Assembly: GCF_001975825.1 (NCBI RefSeq)
Contig: NZ_MTKN01000066.1
Span: 1-47,463 of the forward strand
Source: [Flexibacter] sp. ATCC 35208
Lineage (GTDB): Bacteria > Bacteroidota > Bacteroidia > Chitinophagales > Chitinophagaceae
Direction: 5' to 3'
DNA length: 47,463 nucleotides
Every line of letters begins with the position of its first letter. Position 1 is the first letter of the stretch. Of this stretch, positions 45,020 to 47,463 are shown piece by piece. The notes beneath the pieces were generated by a model that worked only from the letters and a program-made list of their open reading frames with translations, did no database searches and was not told the DNA's origin. The translations under genes were made by a program, and so were the position numbers.

Positions 45020-46273
45020 ATGGCAATGATTAGAATCATTAAATATAACCTTCAACATTACAGAAATATTCAATCAGCCAATTTGAGCTTCGATAATTAC
45101 AACCTCATTATTGGTACGAATAATTCTGGAAAGTCAAATTTCATACAATCATTTTCTTTCCTCTACTTTATTTTATATGGAGGAATGGAAGATGTAACGA
45201 ATGCCTTCCGCAATGGATTTATAACAACACGTTTTAGAGATATAATTCCAACGAACTGGAGGAATATAGAAGATACAGATACTCTTCCTCCAATTTCTAT
45301 GGAACTAGAATTCGAAAATACAAAAACGAATCGCAAGTTTACATATCAGATTAGTTTCAAATTCCAGGTTGCTGAAAATTCAAAACTCATGAGGTCTTTT
45401 ATAATTGACAGCGAAAGTCTTCATTATAAAGAATATGGTAAACCAGGAAGTCCAGTTAGAATCTTCAGCCGTACTAAAACTGAAGAGCACTATGGAAAAG
45501 ATTTCCCGAATTTCAAATTTGACAACGGAGTAACTAACGCGTTCAGTCTGCTACGTGTACTTCAGATTAGTGGTGGATCGAACGAAGCCTATCTGGATTC
45601 ACAACTATGCTTAAGTCAGATATTAAAAACGCCTGTATTTTATTTCTCTCACACTGAGCTAACTAAAAACAGTACTAAAGACCAGCTTAAAATATTCAAC
45701 GGTCGAGTGGTTGCCTTTGACCTAAAAGAAGAAATTATAAACTTGAAAAATAGCAACAATTGGGACATCTTCAAAAGTGCGCTACATAATGTGCTAGGCA
45801 TAGAAGCAGTGGATATTAATACCTATCATTTAAATATTAATAAGAATAGTGAAGAAAAAGAAGCTTTCACATTTGTACATTTCTTACACGCCAAAACATT
45901 TAAATCTCTGGAAGATCTCTCTGATGGAAGTATCCTCCTGATCGCTCTTGTCATAAAAGTCCTGAACAGCGATCACGACATATTCTTCATAGAAGAACCA
46001 GAAAATTCTACGCATCCAAAAGCACTCGTGGACCTGATCGCTTTCCTGAAAAGCTTTAGCGAGACTAAACAATTCATCATCACCTCACACTCAATTGTCC
46101 TGCTAAACAAAAGCAAGCTTGAACAGATCATTACAAGCCGTGCTGAAAGCAATGGCATGAGTATATTCGAAAACGTCAATTCACGAAAGGAGCTCAAAGC
46201 TCGCCTTCGTTCCGGAAAAGGCAATTTCGCAGACGAATTATTTTTTGAGCAAACTGAGGAGGAGTTCGACTAA
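45020..46273 (+). CDS. AAA ATPase of an OLD-like ATPase/TOPRIM pair
   Basis: 417 residues, an SMC-like AAA ATPase (AAA_15/AAA_21 type). Walker A is GTNNSGKS (32-39), Walker B DIFFIEEPEN (320-329) and H-loop ITSHS (354-358); LSDGSILL upstream of Walker B is the ABC-like signature. RloA-type annotation is also used for such proteins. The stop overlaps the start of the next gene by one base (TAATG), so translation is coupled. In OLD-like, Gabija and PARIS systems an ATPase of this class senses invasion and licenses a TOPRIM nuclease; the same is proposed here by analogy only. Confidence 0.8.
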   Translation: MAMIRIIKYNLQHYRNIQSANLSFDNYNLIIGTNNSGKSNFIQSFSFLYFILYGGMEDVTNAFRNGFITTRFRDIIPTNWRNIEDTDTLPPISMELEFENTKTNRKFTYQISFKFQVAENSKLMRSFIIDSESLHYKEYGKPGSPVRIFSRTKTEEHYGKDFPNFKFDNGVTNAFSLLRVLQISGGSNEAYLDSQLCLSQILKTPVFYFSHTELTKNSTKDQLKIFNGRVVAFDLKEEIINLKNSNNWDIFKSALHNVLGIEAVDINTYHLNINKNSEEKEAFTFVHFLHAKTFKSLEDLSDGSILLIALVIKVLNSDHDIFFIEEPENSTHPKALVDLIAFLKSFSETKQFIITSHSIVLLNKSKLEQIITSRAESNGMSIFENVNSRKELKARLRSGKGNFADELFFEQTEEEFD

Positions 46274-46896
46274 TGGCCAAAATAAAAAAGAATCAAAACT
46301 CAGTTCTGTTCCTATACGAAGGAGAAACAGAAGAAGATTTCTATAAAAAAATATTTAAAAAGTACATCCCCGAACGCACGATCCGTCACAACTTCGGTAA
46401 TCTAAAAGGGGTCTATAACGTCACAGAAAAGGTAGGGAACAAGATCAAAAGCTACCTGGATAATGATTCGTTTAAAGATTGTGAACAAATTCATGTTTTC
46501 GTTGCCATCGACCGTGAAGGAGAACGCAATCAACCATCATTGATCAGACTAGACGAGCTAGAGAAAAAATTCATTTATAAAGATTCGCGGGTTAAGAAAA
46601 TCTCACCCATTATTGCTACACAAGATCTGGAAGCCTGGTTCTTTCACGATCTTGAAGGTATTTACAAGCACTTGCAAGTACCAGTAAATCAGCGTAAAAT
46701 GAATGCTTATCCAAATAAAGACAAACTAAACAACCGCATTCTCTCCGAGCTCTTCCATCGGTATAAAAAACACTACCAGAAAGGCCGTAGAGTATCTGGC
46801 TTTGTTGACAACCTCGATCTGGGTCTTATATACACGAATGTACCAGAACTAAAAGATGCAATCGCGGAGATCCTTAACCTAATTTCTGGTAACTAA
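46273..46896 (+). CDS. TOPRIM-like nuclease partner (RloB/DUF4276-like)
   Basis: 207 residues. TOPRIM-type acidic residues are visible: E16 in LFLYEGETEEDFY, D80 and E82 in FVAIDREGER, and a third conserved block ATQDLEAWFFHD (residues 115-126), which is typical of RloB and DUF4276 proteins that follow AAA ATPases. These folds cleave DNA or, in PARIS AriB, tRNA. The start overlaps the ATPase stop by one base. C-terminal helices (YPNKDKLNNRILSELFHRY) are unassigned. It is not DUF4435, so the pair is not PARIS in the strict sense. Nuclease activity is inference. Confidence 0.75.
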   Translation: MAKIKKNQNSVLFLYEGETEEDFYKKIFKKYIPERTIRHNFGNLKGVYNVTEKVGNKIKSYLDNDSFKDCEQIHVFVAIDREGERNQPSLIRLDELEKKFIYKDSRVKKISPIIATQDLEAWFFHDLEGIYKHLQVPVNQRKMNAYPNKDKLNNRILSELFHRYKKHYQKGRRVSGFVDNLDLGLIYTNVPELKDAIAEILNLISGN

Positions 46897-47236
46897 ATAG
46901 CTATAACATGGTATAAGGTCTTGAAGAAGTAATCGTGTCACTTTATGCCAAAGGGATGAGCATAACACCTCCCAAAGGTGGTATGCACCTCATCTACCCA
47001 ATACCCCATTATAATGACCTTATGTAATTGCTTTTTATGTTTCTCTGTAGCCATATAGAGCTAATGGCACGTTGCAGTTAAATTATTTAAGAGGATTATC
47101 AATAATAGACGAAGGTGTTTAGAAGCTCTTTCACCTCTTATTTCATTAAACCGAATGAAGTTTAGTGATTTCGAACCAACAGAATCCTTTACCAGTTTGA
47201 ATTCTAATTCTTTGGGGCAAAAAGAGAAAATTGGAT
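46897..47236. other. Intergenic region after the TOPRIM gene
   Basis: 340 bp; small GGGATGAG/ACCTCATC-like dyads around 46,950-47,000 but no gene supported. Confidence 0.4.
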
Positions 47237-47355
47237 AAAACTACAAGACCCGCTAATAGAGCGGGTCTTGTAGTTTTGCGGGCTACGAGGGACAACTTTC
47301 GAACCAGTTTGTGGAAGATTTATCTAAAATTGTTATGTTTATTAGTGAAATTCAT
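47237..47355. repeat. Hairpin/tRNA-like repeat, copy F
   Basis: Perfect 18-bp hairpin (47237-47254 with 47260-47277, loop AATAG), then TTGCGGGCTACGAGG, ACTTTCGAACCAGTTTGTGG, GATTTATCTAAAATTG and ATTAGTGAAATTCATC. Right border of the ATPase-TOPRIM module. Confidence 0.8.
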
Positions 47356-47463
47356 CATCAATTCTAGGATTTATAATTAAATATAGCTCAGCGGATGTAT
47401 TACAGCTAATGATTGATGGAAACGAAATTTAAAAAATTTACATGGTGTAATCGGCAGATAACA

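Noticed and set aside
45020..46896. PARIS (AriA/AriB) system
   Set aside because: The TOPRIM partner does not show the DUF4435 pattern; RloB/DUF4276-like fits better.
20774..47355. Functional tRNA genes at the repeat copies
   Set aside because: Only the 3' region looks tRNA-like; no D-arm or anticodon arm can be folded, and the T-stem does not pair in most copies.
1..47463. CRISPR array
   Set aside because: No regularly spaced 20-40-bp direct repeats with unique spacers; the only tandem array is the 24-bp coding repeat in modC.

Overview
The window looks like a chromosomal segment of a Bacteroidota bacterium, most likely a member of the Chitinophagaceae close to Chitinophaga. This is inferred from a type IX secretion C-terminal sorting domain, an outer-membrane beta-barrel gene of the TonB-receptor type, TAnnTTTG-like promoter elements, little use of Shine-Dalgarno sites, and moderate to low GC. 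No ribosomal or other strictly taxonomic gene is present, so the genus is an inference.

Layout. 1-6,060: left accessory block with a truncated YhcG-type nuclease, an HNH endonuclease, and a Septu-like (PtuA/PtuB-like) ATPase-HNH pair separated from a small XRE regulator by a frameshifted IS3-family element. 6,182-6,300: intact tRNA-Asp(GTC) with a strong terminator. 6,300-7,600: decaying gene remnants on the minus strand. 7,600-20,730: ordinary-looking chromosome with a retropepsin-like protease, modABC molybdate transport, a small monooxygenase, a CPBP membrane protease, a pentapeptide-repeat protein, a 1,042-residue secreted SGNH/GDSL esterase, an AraC regulator with an alpha/beta hydrolase, and a glutaminyl cyclotransferase lipoprotein.

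20,913-38,060 holds a four-gene, minus-strand, about 17 kb cluster: two paralogous small beta-sandwich proteins, a 1,171-residue protein of unknown family, and a protein of about 3,981 residues. The giant combines a glycosyltransferase-like N-terminal region, a long beta-rich repeat region resembling DUF6603, two groups of LysM-like domains and SbsA-like Ig domains. None of the four has a signal peptide. This is the strongest candidate for an undescribed system. 38,061-47,463: right accessory block with a broken beta-barrel gene, an IS3 fragment, a HigB/HigA-like toxin-antitoxin pair, a 567-residue PD-(D/E)XK protein with no recognised family, and a translationally coupled AAA ATPase-TOPRIM pair.

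The accessory modules appear to be punctuated. A repeat of about 100 bp (terminator hairpin, then a tRNA-3'-end-like segment with TTCGAACC) occurs at about 20.78, 38.85, 41.00, 44.49 and 47.24 kb. A more diverged relative lies at 2.07 kb, and the genuine tRNA-Asp with its terminator has the same architecture and orientation. Each accessory module lies between two such elements, and the copies at 20.78 and 41.00 kb share 45 of 47 bases. No recombinase is visible. The pattern suggests modular insertion at tRNA-like junctions in a defence-rich variable locus.
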